From assembly GCF_000317145.1 (NCBI RefSeq), contig NC_019697.1, positions 4,538,886-4,602,885 of the forward strand: a DNA stretch of 64,000 nucleotides, given 5' to 3'. The notes under the pieces were generated by a model. It saw only the letters and a list, made by a program, of their open reading frames with translations. It was not told the DNA's origin and ran no database searches. Both the position numbers and the translations under genes were made by a program. Source of the stretch: Chamaesiphon minutus PCC 6605 (GTDB lineage: Bacteria; Cyanobacteriota; Cyanobacteriia; Cyanobacteriales; Chamaesiphonaceae). This document shows, in pieces, positions 51,685 through 61,038 of the stretch (position 1 is its first letter; every line of letters begins with the position of its first letter).

Positions 51685-53187
51685 TTATTGCTTATTGCTC
51701 AAAATATTAGCTACCATCGCTGGCGGCTGATGCAAAGTCGCGGCAATCGTCGGCTCACTCCACCGCGTAATCCATCCCGGCTGCAACCCAAACACCACCA
51801 CCGCGATCGTCAGAATCATCGCTGGATAACGCTCCCGCCACGTTACTGCTTCTAGATTTTGCACTGTTGCTGACAACCGCCCAAAGAAAGCCTTGTTAAT
51901 CAGCAACAGATAATAAACCGCCGTCAACCCCGTACCCACCATACAAAGAAGCGTCTGAACTGGGAAAACCGGAAAACTACTGCGGAAAATCAAAAACTCC
52001 GCCACAAACCCCACCATTCCCGGAATTCCGGCACTTGCCATCACTCCTACCACCATCAAACTGCCAATTACAGGCATCCCCCGTTCGGGATTGAGTAACC
52101 CTTCCAAGACATTGATATCTCTTGTTTTAGTTTTCTGATAAACCACTCCCACCAATAAAAATAGGGTAGCAGAAATCAAACCGTGACTGACCATCTGAAT
52201 CATCGCCGCCGAAAAACTCAGTGGCGTATTTGCCGCCGCAGCTAACAAGATATAACCCATGTGACTGACAGAACTATAAGCCACCATCTTCTTCATATCC
52301 CGTTGCGCGATCGCCATCAACGCCCCATATAATACGCTAACGATCGCCCAGACTGAGAGCCATGGTGCCGCAATCTGCCAAGCATCGGGGAATAATCCCA
52401 CGCAAAAGCGCAGAATGCCGTATGTAGCAAGTTTGAGCAATACTCCTGCCAACAATACCGAAATCGGTGTGGATGCCTCAACGTGAGCGTCGGGCAACCA
52501 AGTATGAAACGGAAACAACGGCATCTTGATTCCAAAACCCAGCAGCAGCGCACCTAGTAGCCATAACTGTTGGCCCACAGGCAAGGCATGAGCTAATGCA
52601 GGATTGTAAATAAAGCTATTGCTACCACCTAACCAGGCTAATCCTAAGAACGCCGCCAGAATTAAGGCACCCGATAAAGCAGTGTAAATCAAAAATTTAG
52701 TCGCTGCATACGCCCGCTTTTGACCGCCCCAGATGGCAATCAACAGATACAGCGGAATCAATTCTAGCTCGTAAGCGATAAAAAATAGCAATAGATCTTG
52801 AGCCAAAAATACGCCACTTACCGCCGCATTTAAGATCAAAATTAAGCTGTAATACAGGCGCGGTCGCTCGATCTGTTCGTCGGTGCTATAAATGGCAATC
52901 CATGTCAATAAACTGTTGAGAGCCACCAATGGCAATGACAAACCATCGACACCTAGCCGATAAGACAACCCCAAAGCATCGATCCAGGTGAAATTTTCGG
53001 CAAATTGCATCCCCGGATTACTTAAGTCGAACTGTGTCAATAAAAGCACCGTCCAACCAATCACAGCTAGAGAAACCGTCAAGGAGATCGTTCGCGTAGC
53101 GTCTCTAGAAGAGAATCGAGTCTGACTCGGCCACAAGGCGGCTAAAATGGCTCCCAATGCGGGAACGATTAGTAGAATACTAAGCAT
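51685..53187 (-). CDS. ndhD4: NADH dehydrogenase-like complex subunit NdhD4
   Basis: The 500-residue protein is a 14-helix proton-pumping NuoM/NdhD subunit with ELELIPLYLLIAIWGG, the lysine-bearing GFGIKMPLFPFHTWLPDAHVEA and MKKMVAYSSVSHMGYI. Its place between ndhF4-type and cupB genes marks it as the CO2-uptake isoform rather than the respiratory NdhD1/D2. It acts in the thylakoid membrane. RDATRTISLTVS near residue 28 is encoded by a stretch with repeat-like sequence (GTAGCGTCTCTAGAAGAGA), a possible small insertion. The D4 rather than D3 numbering rests on the CupB length. Confidence 0.9.
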   Translation of the reverse strand: MLSILLIVPALGAILAALWPSQTRFSSRDATRTISLTVSLAVIGWTVLLLTQFDLSNPGMQFAENFTWIDALGLSYRLGVDGLSLPLVALNSLLTWIAIYSTDEQIERPRLYYSLILILNAAVSGVFLAQDLLLFFIAYELELIPLYLLIAIWGGQKRAYAATKFLIYTALSGALILAAFLGLAWLGGSNSFIYNPALAHALPVGQQLWLLGALLLGFGIKMPLFPFHTWLPDAHVEASTPISVLLAGVLLKLATYGILRFCVGLFPDAWQIAAPWLSVWAIVSVLYGALMAIAQRDMKKMVAYSSVSHMGYILLAAAANTPLSFSAAMIQMVSHGLISATLFLLVGVVYQKTKTRDINVLEGLLNPERGMPVIGSLMVVGVMASAGIPGMVGFVAEFLIFRSSFPVFPVQTLLCMVGTGLTAVYYLLLINKAFFGRLSATVQNLEAVTWRERYPAMILTIAVVVFGLQPGWITRWSEPTIAATLHQPPAMVANILSNKQ

Positions 53188-53205
53188 CAGAGTAGAATGG
53201 TGGAT

Positions 53206-53289
53206 GGATTGAGATTGTAGATTGTAGATTGTAGATTGTAGATTGTAGATTGTGGATTGCGGATTGCGGATTGTGGATTGTGGATTGAG
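53206..53289. repeat. Heptanucleotide tandem repeat (GATTGTA/GATTGCG)
   Basis: About eleven copies of a 7-base unit (GATTGTA, drifting to GATTGCG and GATTGTG) lie between ndhF4 and ndhD4. A T/C-rich tract (CCTCCAGTCTCCCCGTCTCCC) follows. This fits the short-tandem-repeat class typical of cyanobacterial intergenic DNA. Confidence 0.9.
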
Positions 53290-53354
53290 AATAAAATACT
53301 CCCAACCTCCTCATCTCCCAGTCCTCCAGTCTCCCCGTCTCCCAACTCCTAACT

Positions 53355-55193
53355 TTAAAGCGATAAAAACAACCAAGCGACCGTCAAACCCAGAAGACCG
53401 ATGCCGACGGTAATTGTCAGAACATAGCTTTGGACTTGTCCGGAGGCACCGTATTTAAGGCTTTCGCTACCAAAGATCGTTGCAAACCCGATTAAATTGA
53501 CCAAGCCATCGACGATATAACGATCGATCCAAGCGGTTAGTTGCGAAAGTTGATACACCACCCACACCACTGTATTGTCATAGAACTTTTCGACATAAAA
53601 ATCATATGTCAGTAGCTCTTGCAACCACGGTACGGATAGTTTCACGGGGGTGCGATCTGTTCTGAAGTACAGCAATCCGCCAACGACAAATCCTAACACG
53701 CTCGATAGACTAATCGAACTAAATTGCAACACGCTAATATCGTCCAAGTCCGGTAGCAGAGCCAGTTGGGACATTACGGCGGGGGTCAATAGTGTCAACA
53801 CTGTCAAAATTACCATCGGTAAAGCCAATGGCCAAGGTACTTCTGGCGCACGTCTGGTCTTCGGCTGCGTTTTACCCAAAAATACCAAGCCGAACACGCG
53901 CGCCAGGTTGAAAGTAGTCAACCCATTAACTAACAAGATCGTCCAAATCGCCCAGGGATAATCGATCCGCAGAGCCTCAAAACCCTCTTGGAATGCCCAA
54001 AAACCACCCAATGGGAATACACCAGTCATCGCCAGAGCACCGACAATAAAAGCCGTCGTCGTGGCAGGCATACTCTTAGCCAAACCGCCAAACTCGTTCA
54101 CATCCTGAGTATTGGTCGTCAAAATTACACAACCGACACTCATAAATAGCAGTGCTTTGGCAACCGCATGAGCGAACAGCAAGAAGAACGCAAAACTAAT
54201 CCACTTTGCGCCAACGGCAATAAATACCAGCCCTAAATAAGCACTAGTAGAATATGAAATCGTGCGCTTGATATCGATTTGCGCGATCGCGACCAAAGAT
54301 GCGCCGATCGCTGTCACCGTGCCGATTACCATTAAAGTATTCGTCACGATCGGCGATAGATACAAGATTGGGTGAACTTTAATTAAGATATAAGCCCCGC
54401 CAGTCACCACCACCGAATTCCGCAGAATCGATGCGGGGTTTGGCCCTTCCATTGCTTCATCCAACCACAAGTGTAATGGAAACTGAGCGCATTTCCCGAT
54501 CGGCCCTGCAATCAAGGCCAGACCGATGAGGGTCGCTGTCAAAGGCGAAATATTTGGATGTTCGCACCACTCATACAAGTCGTTAAAATCTAAACTCCCT
54601 ACCAGACTCGACAGGGCAATCACTCCGGCAAATAGCAAGATATCCCCTGCCCGTTTGGTCAAAAAAGCATCGCGAGCCGCTTTGACTACCAACGGTTGTG
54701 CGTACCAAAATCCCACCAGCAGGTAGGTGGACAACGTTAATAATTCCAGCAAGCCATAGCTAACCAGCAGCGAATCGCTAATGGCAACCGCACTCATTGC
54801 CCCTTCAAAAAAGCCCACCAAAGCGAAGAATCTCGCCAGTGCCCAGTCTTTTTCCATGTAGCCCAAGGCAAACACCTGAGCTAGCAAACTCAAAATCGTC
54901 ACTGACTCCATCGCGCCGACGCTCACCGACGACAGCTCGAACGTCAGATCGAGATCTAGTCCCGCTACTGTCAACCAATTAAAAACAATCCGGTATGGCT
55001 CGTGATTCCAGACTGCCTGAAACAACGCCGTGCCGTGAATAAAGGCGATCGTCGTCATCAGGATATTTAAATAGGCTGCTGGTCTAGGGCCAGTCCGGCG
55101 TACTAATCTCGTCATCCAGGGAATGGTAAGAATAGCCCCAACCAAGCCATAGCAAGGTATCCACCAACCTGTATCCAGCAGCATTTGTTCCAT
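53355..55193 (-). CDS. ndhF4: NADH dehydrogenase-like complex subunit NdhF4
   Basis: The 612-residue protein is an antiporter-like NuoL/NdhF subunit with SDSLLVSYGLLELLTLSTYLLVG, KCAQFPLHLWLDEAMEGPNPAS and KRTISYSTSAYLGLVFIAVGAK, plus a C-terminal amphipathic-helix region and final membrane helix. It is the first gene of the ndhF4-ndhD4-cupB operon. The NdhF3/F4 isoforms serve CO2 uptake rather than respiration. The gap to ndhD4 (167 bases) holds heptamer repeats. Confidence 0.9.
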   Translation of the reverse strand: MEQMLLDTGWWIPCYGLVGAILTIPWMTRLVRRTGPRPAAYLNILMTTIAFIHGTALFQAVWNHEPYRIVFNWLTVAGLDLDLTFELSSVSVGAMESVTILSLLAQVFALGYMEKDWALARFFALVGFFEGAMSAVAISDSLLVSYGLLELLTLSTYLLVGFWYAQPLVVKAARDAFLTKRAGDILLFAGVIALSSLVGSLDFNDLYEWCEHPNISPLTATLIGLALIAGPIGKCAQFPLHLWLDEAMEGPNPASILRNSVVVTGGAYILIKVHPILYLSPIVTNTLMVIGTVTAIGASLVAIAQIDIKRTISYSTSAYLGLVFIAVGAKWISFAFFLLFAHAVAKALLFMSVGCVILTTNTQDVNEFGGLAKSMPATTTAFIVGALAMTGVFPLGGFWAFQEGFEALRIDYPWAIWTILLVNGLTTFNLARVFGLVFLGKTQPKTRRAPEVPWPLALPMVILTVLTLLTPAVMSQLALLPDLDDISVLQFSSISLSSVLGFVVGGLLYFRTDRTPVKLSVPWLQELLTYDFYVEKFYDNTVVWVVYQLSQLTAWIDRYIVDGLVNLIGFATIFGSESLKYGASGQVQSYVLTITVGIGLLGLTVAWLFLSL

Positions 55194-56055
55194 AAATTAT
55201 GTCTAGCTATATATTTTGAGAATGTTAAAATTTTTTACAGCCAACGCCAGCACAAATCGCGGCAATCGAGGTATATCTGCGTATTTCACAATTGAAATTG
55301 GAAACTTTAGATTTTTTTAAGCTATCACTTATTATCTATCACAACTAACCGATCGCGCTTAGGACTAAAGACGGTACCGATCGAGTCGCGACTCTCTAGC
55401 CGGATTTTAACCGTATGTTTATACTATAGACATCCCACTGCCACCCCGGGGTAAGCCTGCGAATATCAGCACAGCTTATGACAGAAATCAAAAATAATAA
55501 TTTTGTATTATATTGCCAAAGCGATCCCCTAAACTGTACTATCGATCGTATCCTTATCGCGATTTTGAATTTTAAAGACCTTTAATCTGCCCAGCTTTTG
55601 CCAATCGCCGCACAAGCGACAGTTTTCGTTTCTAAAAATTTTGCTCGACTCTATACTTACAATAAAAAAATATCTAACTGACTAATCGATCGCCAGAGAG
55701 TTCGGCAGCCCAGATGCTGTATTTAAGACAGTTCCGCTACTAACTCAAGTTGCTAGTTACTCAATCATCAGCGACTAAAACCGCCGCTGATGTTGCAAAG
55801 TCCGCCTATGCCTCGGTCACGCTACGCGAACGCGGACTAGTTTATTAGTCCGCGAAGGCGGACTTTGTATTCTGAGCGGCGGTTTCTAACCGCTGAGATT
55901 GTAACTAGCAACTTACATTACTAGTGGCGCAATATCAACAAAACTCTCATCCCTTTTAGAGTAATTCTCACCCAGAGAAGCGGACAACTCTAAACGGCGT
56001 TGCACTACTGCTGGACGCTCCCCGTGTAACTTAAACATCAAGGAAAATTTAGACA
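55194..56055. other. 860-base divergent intergenic region between ndhF4 and ccmM
   Basis: No gene is supported. The region must contain the divergent promoters of two CO2-related transcripts (ndhF4 operon and ccmM). It holds a complete MITE-like repeat (55747-55914) and several CGATCG motifs. I could not identify an unambiguous LysR-type (CmpR/NdhR) operator by eye. Confidence 0.5.
55747..55914. repeat. Dispersed palindromic repeat, copy 3: MITE-like element with terminal inverted repeats
   Basis: The outer arms AAGTTGCTAGTTAC (55747-55760) and GTAACTAGCAACTT (55901-55914) are perfect complements. Inside come AGCGACTAAAACCGCCGCT against AGCGGCGGTTTCTAACCGCT, then TTGCAAAGTCCGC against GCGGACTTTG around a central hairpin. 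This is the most complete copy of the family seen also at 4755 and 24031. Confidence 0.75.
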
Positions 56056-57759
56056 ATGATAGTAGTCCCGGAAAATATTACCGCTTCGCCACCTACCCCG
56101 TGGTTGAAGACTTTAGTCGAACCCCAGATCCACCCTAGTGCCTACGTACACGCTTTTTCTAACATTATCGGTGATGTCCGCATCGGTGCCAATGTGATGA
56201 TCGCCCCGGGGATTTCGATTCGGGCGGATGAAGGCAACCCCTTTGGCATTGGCGATAATACCAATATCCAAGATGGCGTCGTCATCCACGGTTTGGAACA
56301 GGGTAGAGTTATCGGCGACGATAATGCCGAATACTCAGTCTGGATTGGCGCGAATACCTCGATCACCCACATGGCCTTGATTCACGGCCCTGCCTACGTC
56401 GGTGATAATTGTTTTATCGGCTTTCGTTCCACCGTTTTTAACGCCAAAGTCGGCGATGGTTGCATCGTGATGATGCACGCCCTGATTCAGGATGTCGAAA
56501 TTCCACCCGGTAAATACGTCCCATCGGGAGCAATTATTACCAACCAGCAACAAGCCGATCGCTTATCTGAAGTACAGCCAGACGATCGCAAATTTGCTGC
56601 ACACATTATCAGTATTAACGATTCGTTACGTTCCGGCTATCGCTGTGCCGACGATATCGAGTGTATTACACCGCTGCAAGAAGCGATCGATATCTCTAGT
56701 TCTGGTTTGTACGGCATTGCCAGAGCAGAAAAGCTCAAAACTACGACCTCCAGCCATGCTTCTACCCTCTCACCCGATGTCGTCAGCAACGTCCGTCGCT
56801 TGCTGTCTCAGGGTTATAACGTCGGTACCGAACATGCAGACAAACGTCGCTTCCAGACTAGCTCTTGGACTAGCTGTGCGTCTTTTAACACCGATCGCGA
56901 AGGCGAGATCTTCACCGCTCTAGAAAATTGTCTCCAAGAGCATAACGGCGAATATGTCCGGCTGATCGGCATCGATCCTCAAGCCAAACGGCGCGTCCTA
57001 GAGAGCATAATTCAGCGACCAGGCGATATCGCTCCCAAAACATCTAATTCTCGCCCAGCGCAAGCTGAAGCTCACAACAGAGCCTCTGCGGCAAGTCAGA
57101 CTCATGCTGCGTCTGCACATAGCACTACTGGGGTAGATCCAGAAATCAAGAAGCTCGTCACTCAGCTCCTCAATAGTGGTTCGCAAGTAGCTGTAGAGCG
57201 CGCCGACAAGCGTCATTTCCAAACTAGTTCTTGGACTACCTGCGGTCGGATCGAAGCTCAACACGAAGCAGCCGTCATTGGCGCGATCGCCGATTGTATT
57301 GCCAATCATCCCAACGATTACATCCGCGTCATCGGTGTCGATGCCCATGCAAAACGACGCGTAGCTGAAAAAATCGTCCATCGCCCCGGCGCGATCGTTC
57401 AAACTCAAAGCACCAATGGTAGTAGTACTCGCAGTTTTGCCACTAACAGCCATGCTACCACCAGCCATACGAGCAGTACTGCTGCCAGTAGCAGCTTGAG
57501 CCTCGATGTCGTCGAGACGATCTCCCGATTAGTCGCTCAAGGAAGTGCCATCTTCACCGAGTTCGCCGACGAGCGTCGCTATAAGAGCAACGCTTGGGAA
57601 ACTGGCAGTAAAGTCGCTGGTAACAATGCCGCCGACATCGCCCGCGCCCTCGAATCGATCGTCCGCGATCGATCCAAATCCTACATCCGGCTGATCGGTG
57701 TAGACCAACAAGCCAGAAAACGGACGGTTGAAAAACTCATTCACCGCCCAACCAAGTAA
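56056..57759 (+). CDS. ccmM: Carboxysome assembly protein CcmM (gamma-carbonic anhydrase plus three SSUL domains)
   Basis: Residues 1-205 form a left-handed beta-helix gamma-carbonic anhydrase with the three zinc histidines His78 (IQDGVVIHG), His105 (SITHMALI) and His110 (LIHGPAYVG). Cys197 and Cys203 have the six-residue spacing of the redox-switch pair reported in active thermophilic CcmM. Three Rubisco-small-subunit-like domains follow (about 240-320, 355-435 and 480-565), joined by Ser/Thr-rich linkers. The first two SSULs each carry a Cys pair; the third has none. CcmM condenses Rubisco into the carboxysome core. The gene stands about 900 bases upstream of ccmK2 rather than after ccmL. 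A start at 56056 follows AAGGAAAAT. Confidence 0.96.
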   Translation: MIVVPENITASPPTPWLKTLVEPQIHPSAYVHAFSNIIGDVRIGANVMIAPGISIRADEGNPFGIGDNTNIQDGVVIHGLEQGRVIGDDNAEYSVWIGANTSITHMALIHGPAYVGDNCFIGFRSTVFNAKVGDGCIVMMHALIQDVEIPPGKYVPSGAIITNQQQADRLSEVQPDDRKFAAHIISINDSLRSGYRCADDIECITPLQEAIDISSSGLYGIARAEKLKTTTSSHASTLSPDVVSNVRRLLSQGYNVGTEHADKRRFQTSSWTSCASFNTDREGEIFTALENCLQEHNGEYVRLIGIDPQAKRRVLESIIQRPGDIAPKTSNSRPAQAEAHNRASAASQTHAASAHSTTGVDPEIKKLVTQLLNSGSQVAVERADKRHFQTSSWTTCGRIEAQHEAAVIGAIADCIANHPNDYIRVIGVDAHAKRRVAEKIVHRPGAIVQTQSTNGSSTRSFATNSHATTSHTSSTAASSSLSLDVVETISRLVAQGSAIFTEFADERRYKSNAWETGSKVAGNNAADIARALESIVRDRSKSYIRLIGVDQQARKRTVEKLIHRPTK

Positions 57760-58570
57760 GCTACTATCCGAATTTTAAGGCTTTGGCCTAAAGCCTCGAT
57801 CGAGCTTGTGTATACAAGTTGGTTGGACTCCGTTTTGAGATCTGAATCCCCCCTAACCCAACCTATCCATTACCCACAGATTAACAGCCTAAAGTGCTAG
57901 TAATAATGCGAAGCGCGCTACGATCCTCACAAATCGACCCTTTGGAGGGGGTCTGGGGGACGCAACCGTCCCCCAGCGGGGGGTTTGGGGGGTCTCCCCC
58001 CAAGTCCGGGTTCTACCACACCAGTAACCTCAAAAAGCACCATTCCAAAATCTGTGGGTAATGCATAGCTCCAACGGGGGATCTGGGGGGAAGCCTCCCC
58101 CCAGATCCGGGTTCGGTAGCACCAGCAACCTAAAACTAAGCACTATTCCAAAATCTCGATATTAGGGGGGCATCTCCAGATCTATCCCCTTGAAAAGGGG
58201 AGAGCTTGGCTCGGAGTTCAGCAAATAGACCGATTGACCGATCGCCGATCGAGACCTTTGTTGCCACTGCAAAATGGCAACCGAAGCGATCGACACTAGC
58301 AAAGGCACGATAACACGTTTTTGTCAAGTAAAATTCATTGAGTTATCCGGCGAATTACAATTGTCATATAAAACTTTCTGATATCTAACTTAACAAAATA
58401 AAATTGTTGCTTATATTGCCAAAGCGTAACGTCTCAGTCTATGCTTGACTTTAGCAGATCCATATTGTTGAGTTTTTGATAGACAAAAGTCTATGGAAAC
58501 AATCAGTGTATGCTACTAAATATAGACTTTGATCGAACCTCGATCGAGTCGTCTTCTTGACTCGCTATAC
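57760..58570. other. Intergenic region between ccmM and ccmK2 with G-rich hairpin repeats
   Basis: No gene is supported in about 800 bases. The first half has duplicated G/C-rich hairpin units (see 57953-58107). The second half is AT-rich, with TTTTGTCAAGT and TATACT-like stretches, and probably holds the promoter of the ccmK2-ccmK1-ccmL operon. Confidence 0.45.
57953..58107. repeat. Duplicated G-rich hairpin repeat
   Basis: CTGGGGGACG-CAAC-CGTCCCCCAG (57953-57976) is a perfect hairpin, followed by TTTGGGGGG-TCT-CCCCCCAAG. About 100 bases later GATCTGGGGGG...CCCCCCAGATC (about 58080-58107) repeats the theme. Each is followed by similar text, TCCGGGTTC...ACCAGTAACCT and then AAAAGCACCATTCCAAAATCT. 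Two diverged copies of one unit are thus in tandem. Confidence 0.7.
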
Positions 58571-58619
58571 CGTCGGGAAACCCGACGTTGGCGTAGCCAC
58601 TCCGTCAGGAGTTACGCAA
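58571..58619. repeat. GTCGGGAAACCCGAC-type repeat upstream of ccmK2
   Basis: The unit contains the hairpin GTCGGGAAACCCGAC, then GTTGGCGTAGCCACTCCGT and AGGAGTTACGCAA. It is the reverse complement of the repeat at 63318-63387, so the two lie in opposite orientation. It extends in frame into the ccmK2 frame but is not coding. Confidence 0.7.
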
Positions 58620-58657
58620 GTCGCAAACTACAAATTTACTTTAAGGACGAAAAATAT

Positions 58658-58966
58658 ATGTCTATTGCCGTGGGAATGATTGAAACCAAAGGTTTTCCTG
58701 CTGTTGTGGAAGCTGCCGACGCCATGGTCAAAGCCGCACGAGTCACATTGGTCGGCTATGAAAAAATTGGTAGCGGTCGGGTAACTGTCATTGTCCGTGG
58801 TGATGTCTCTGAAGTACAAGCTTCCGTATCCGCAGGTGTGGAATCCGTTAAGCGCGTCAATGGTGGTGAAGTACTGTCTACACACATCATTGCTCGTCCC
58901 CACGAGAACCTAGAGTACGTCTTACCCATGAACTACACCGAAGACGTCGAAAAATTCCGCGTCTAG
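58658..58966 (+). CDS. ccmK2: Carboxysome shell hexamer protein CcmK2
   Basis: The 102-residue BMC-H protein has the family core [21 protein letters not shown] and the pore motif KIGSGRV, which lines a positively charged hole passing bicarbonate and RuBP. AAGGACG precedes the ATG at 58658. An in-frame extension upstream to 58529 is repeat DNA and is rejected as start. It differs from CcmK1 at only three of its 102 residues (K11L, E71Q, V102D), apart from the CcmK1 tail. It heads the ccmK2-ccmK1-ccmL operon. Confidence 0.96.
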   Translation: MSIAVGMIETKGFPAVVEAADAMVKAARVTLVGYEKIGSGRVTVIVRGDVSEVQASVSAGVESVKRVNGGEVLSTHIIARPHENLEYVLPMNYTEDVEKFRV

Positions 58967-59023
58967 AAGTTGCAAGTTAGCTAAAATATCGCATTAAAGT
59001 CAAAAATTCAGGAGTCATTGATA

Positions 59024-59377
59024 ATGTCTATTGCTGTTGGGATGATCGAAACCTTGGGCTTTCCCGCCGTTGTGGAAGCTGCTGACGCTATGGTTAAAGC
59101 CGCTCGCGTCACACTAGTCGGCTACGAAAAAATCGGTAGCGGTCGCGTTACTGTCATCGTTCGTGGCGACGTTTCGGAAGTACAAGCTTCTGTATCCGCA
59201 GGTGTTGAATCTGTCAAGCGCGTTAATGGCGGTCAAGTACTGTCTACACACATCATCGCTCGTCCTCATGAAAACCTTGAGTACGTCTTGCCCATGAACT
59301 ACACCGAAGATGTAGAGAAATTCCGCGATAGTTTGAATGGCCCCGGCCCACTCGCGATCGGCGGTAGACGTTCTTAA
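59024..59377 (+). CDS. ccmK1: Carboxysome shell hexamer protein CcmK1
   Basis: The 117-residue BMC-H protein is nearly identical to CcmK2 over the first 101 residues and adds a 15-residue Gly/Pro-rich tail ([16 protein letters not shown]), the usual mark of CcmK1. The pore motif KIGSG is retained. AGGAG lies 9-14 bases before the ATG at 59024; a TTG two codons earlier is possible but unlikely. It is 57 bases after ccmK2 and 6 before ccmL. Confidence 0.96.
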   Translation: MSIAVGMIETLGFPAVVEAADAMVKAARVTLVGYEKIGSGRVTVIVRGDVSEVQASVSAGVESVKRVNGGQVLSTHIIARPHENLEYVLPMNYTEDVEKFRDSLNGPGPLAIGGRRS

Positions 59378-59383
59378 GGCTAG

Positions 59384-59683
59384 ATGAAACTAGCTAAAGT
59401 ATTGGGTACTGTGGTCAGTACCCACAAAGAACAGAGTTTAACTGGAACGAAGTTTTTGCTCGTGCAAATGCTCGATCCCGCAGGTAACGATCTTCCGGAG
59501 TATGAGGTGGCCGCCGATTGTGTGGGGGCAGGTTTAACAGAAGTAGTTTTAGTGAGTCTGGGCAGTGCTGCCCGTCAAATCTCTAACAAAGACCGCTATC
59601 CTGTCGATGCGATGGTCGTCGCGATCGTGGATACAGTGGCACTAGGTAACGATCTGACTTACAGCAAACGAGATGCCTCATAG
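59384..59683 (+). CDS. ccmL: Carboxysome vertex pentamer protein CcmL
   Basis: The 99-residue BMC-P (EutN/CcmL) protein caps the icosahedral vertices of the shell. Characteristic parts are KVLGTVVSTHKEQSLTGTKFLLVQ at the N terminus, AADCVGAGLTEVVLVSLGSAAR in the middle and DAMVVAIVDTV near the end. It starts 6 bases after the ccmK1 stop, so it is translated from the same message. An imperfect hairpin follows. Confidence 0.97.
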   Translation: MKLAKVLGTVVSTHKEQSLTGTKFLLVQMLDPAGNDLPEYEVAADCVGAGLTEVVLVSLGSAARQISNKDRYPVDAMVVAIVDTVALGNDLTYSKRDAS

Positions 59684-59711
59684 TAAAAAACTATTATGTA
59701 GTTAATTTTAG

Positions 59712-59746
59712 ACTTTGGGGAATTTTTAAACAAATTCTTCCAAAGT
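59712..59746 (+). terminator. Imperfect hairpin after ccmL, weak terminator candidate
   Basis: ACTTTGGGGAATTT pairs imperfectly with AAATTCTTCCAAAGT around TTAAAC. No T-tract follows, so it could attenuate rather than stop transcription into the SSUL gene. Confidence 0.35.
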
Positions 59747-59844
59747 TGCGATCTATAGGCCGATTCAGGTCGGCTGGATCTAGTCTGGTCAAGACTAAGA
59801 TTTAAACTCAAAAGTTATTGATGATTTAACACAGAACCGAAGAT

Positions 59845-60816
59845 ATGAGTGATATTAGTGATAGCGTCCGCCAACAGATTCGGCGGTTATTAAGTCAAGG
59901 CTACCGCGTGGGGCTAGAATACGCCGATGCTCGCCGTTTTCGGACTGGCTCGTGGCAAAGTGCGACAGTCACCCAAGGCAGTGAAAGCACTGTCCTCGCT
60001 AGTATTGCTAGCGCGCTCGGCGAGCACCAAGGTGAATACGTGCAACTACTCGGTGTCGATACCCAGTCGCGCACGCGGGTGTTGGAGTTGATGATTCAAC
60101 GTCCCGATGGTGCCGTGACCCAAGTGAGTAATACCAAGATCAATGGCGGCAAAACCTCAGTTGCTAGCAGCGGTAATTCCGTCAGCAATGGTGGTGGCAC
60201 TGATGTTGCTCGTGCGGTTCGGGATCTGTTGAGTCAGGGTTGTCGGATCGGCACAGAGTTTGCCGATCCTCGCCGCTATCGCGCCACTTCCTGGACGAGT
60301 GGACCATCTTATCAAGGCACTCGCGATGCCGAAGCAATCGCCATGCTAAGTGAGCTAGTAGCCAACCATCCAGACGATTATGTACGGCTGATCGGCATCG
60401 ATACTCACGCGCGTCGTCGGGTCGTCGAATTAGTCATCCACAAACCAGGAGAGCCAGTAACACTCAGTATTGGCGGCGGTAGCAGTCAAAAAACTAGCTC
60501 ATTTAGTAGCTCCTATGGTGGATCGAGTGTGAGTAGTAATATCAAAACCTCCCTCAGTGCCGAAGTCGTTGCCTCCGTACGTCGCCTGCTGGAAAATAGC
60601 TACCAGATCGGTACAGAACATGCCGATAGCCGTCGCTTCCGCAGTAGCTCTTGGCACACTTGTAAGCCAGTATCGGCCACTCGCCTCCAAGATGCAGTCG
60701 CACAACTAGAGACTTGTTTACACGAGCATGAAGGCGAATACGTGCGGCTGATTGGGATCGATACCCAAGCAAGACGTCGCGTTCATGAGGAAATCATCCA
60801 ACGCCCTCAAAAGTAA
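59845..60816 (+). CDS. Stand-alone triple SSUL (RbcS-like) protein, resembling the short form of CcmM without the carbonic anhydrase domain
   Basis: The 323-residue protein consists of three SSUL domains (about 5-87, 123-205 and 238-322) and Ser/Gly-rich linkers, with no gamma-carbonic anhydrase part. Each domain has the family pattern [19 protein letters not shown]...SW, then [10 protein letters not shown]..., then R-x-R-V. Only the third domain has a Cys pair (SSWHTCKP and [12 protein letters not shown]); the first two lack both. The gene lies exactly between ccmL and ccmN, the normal ccmM position, while full-length ccmM is upstream. The product should bind Rubisco like the M35 form of CcmM, which other species make by internal translation initiation. 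Confidence 0.93.
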   Translation: MSDISDSVRQQIRRLLSQGYRVGLEYADARRFRTGSWQSATVTQGSESTVLASIASALGEHQGEYVQLLGVDTQSRTRVLELMIQRPDGAVTQVSNTKINGGKTSVASSGNSVSNGGGTDVARAVRDLLSQGCRIGTEFADPRRYRATSWTSGPSYQGTRDAEAIAMLSELVANHPDDYVRLIGIDTHARRRVVELVIHKPGEPVTLSIGGGSSQKTSSFSSSYGGSSVSSNIKTSLSAEVVASVRRLLENSYQIGTEHADSRRFRSSSWHTCKPVSATRLQDAVAQLETCLHEHEGEYVRLIGIDTQARRRVHEEIIQRPQK

Positions 60817-61038
60817 CACGAACGGCAAACGGCAAAAAGTTACCAGTAAACAGTTGGAGCCTAAAAGTCAGCCAAAGCTGATGCCGATCGATAGTTGTCC
60901 TAGCTAACAGCTCGTTATGCCCAGGTGCAGCTCTAGAACGTCCAAATTATCCCAATTGCCAAAACTTAACTTTAAGTAAATGGCAGCCGCTCGGCTTCGC
61001 TGGTAGACCCCTGTTTTGCGCTCCCTCGATCGATCCTC

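Noticed and set aside
57953-58107. Possible CRISPR array
   Set aside because: Only two diverged hairpin units, no regular spacers and no cas genes.
58529-58657. N-terminal extension of CcmK2
   Set aside because: The extra codons run through a dispersed repeat (GTCGGGAAACCCGAC). The BMC-H protein starts normally at 58658 with AAGGACG before it.
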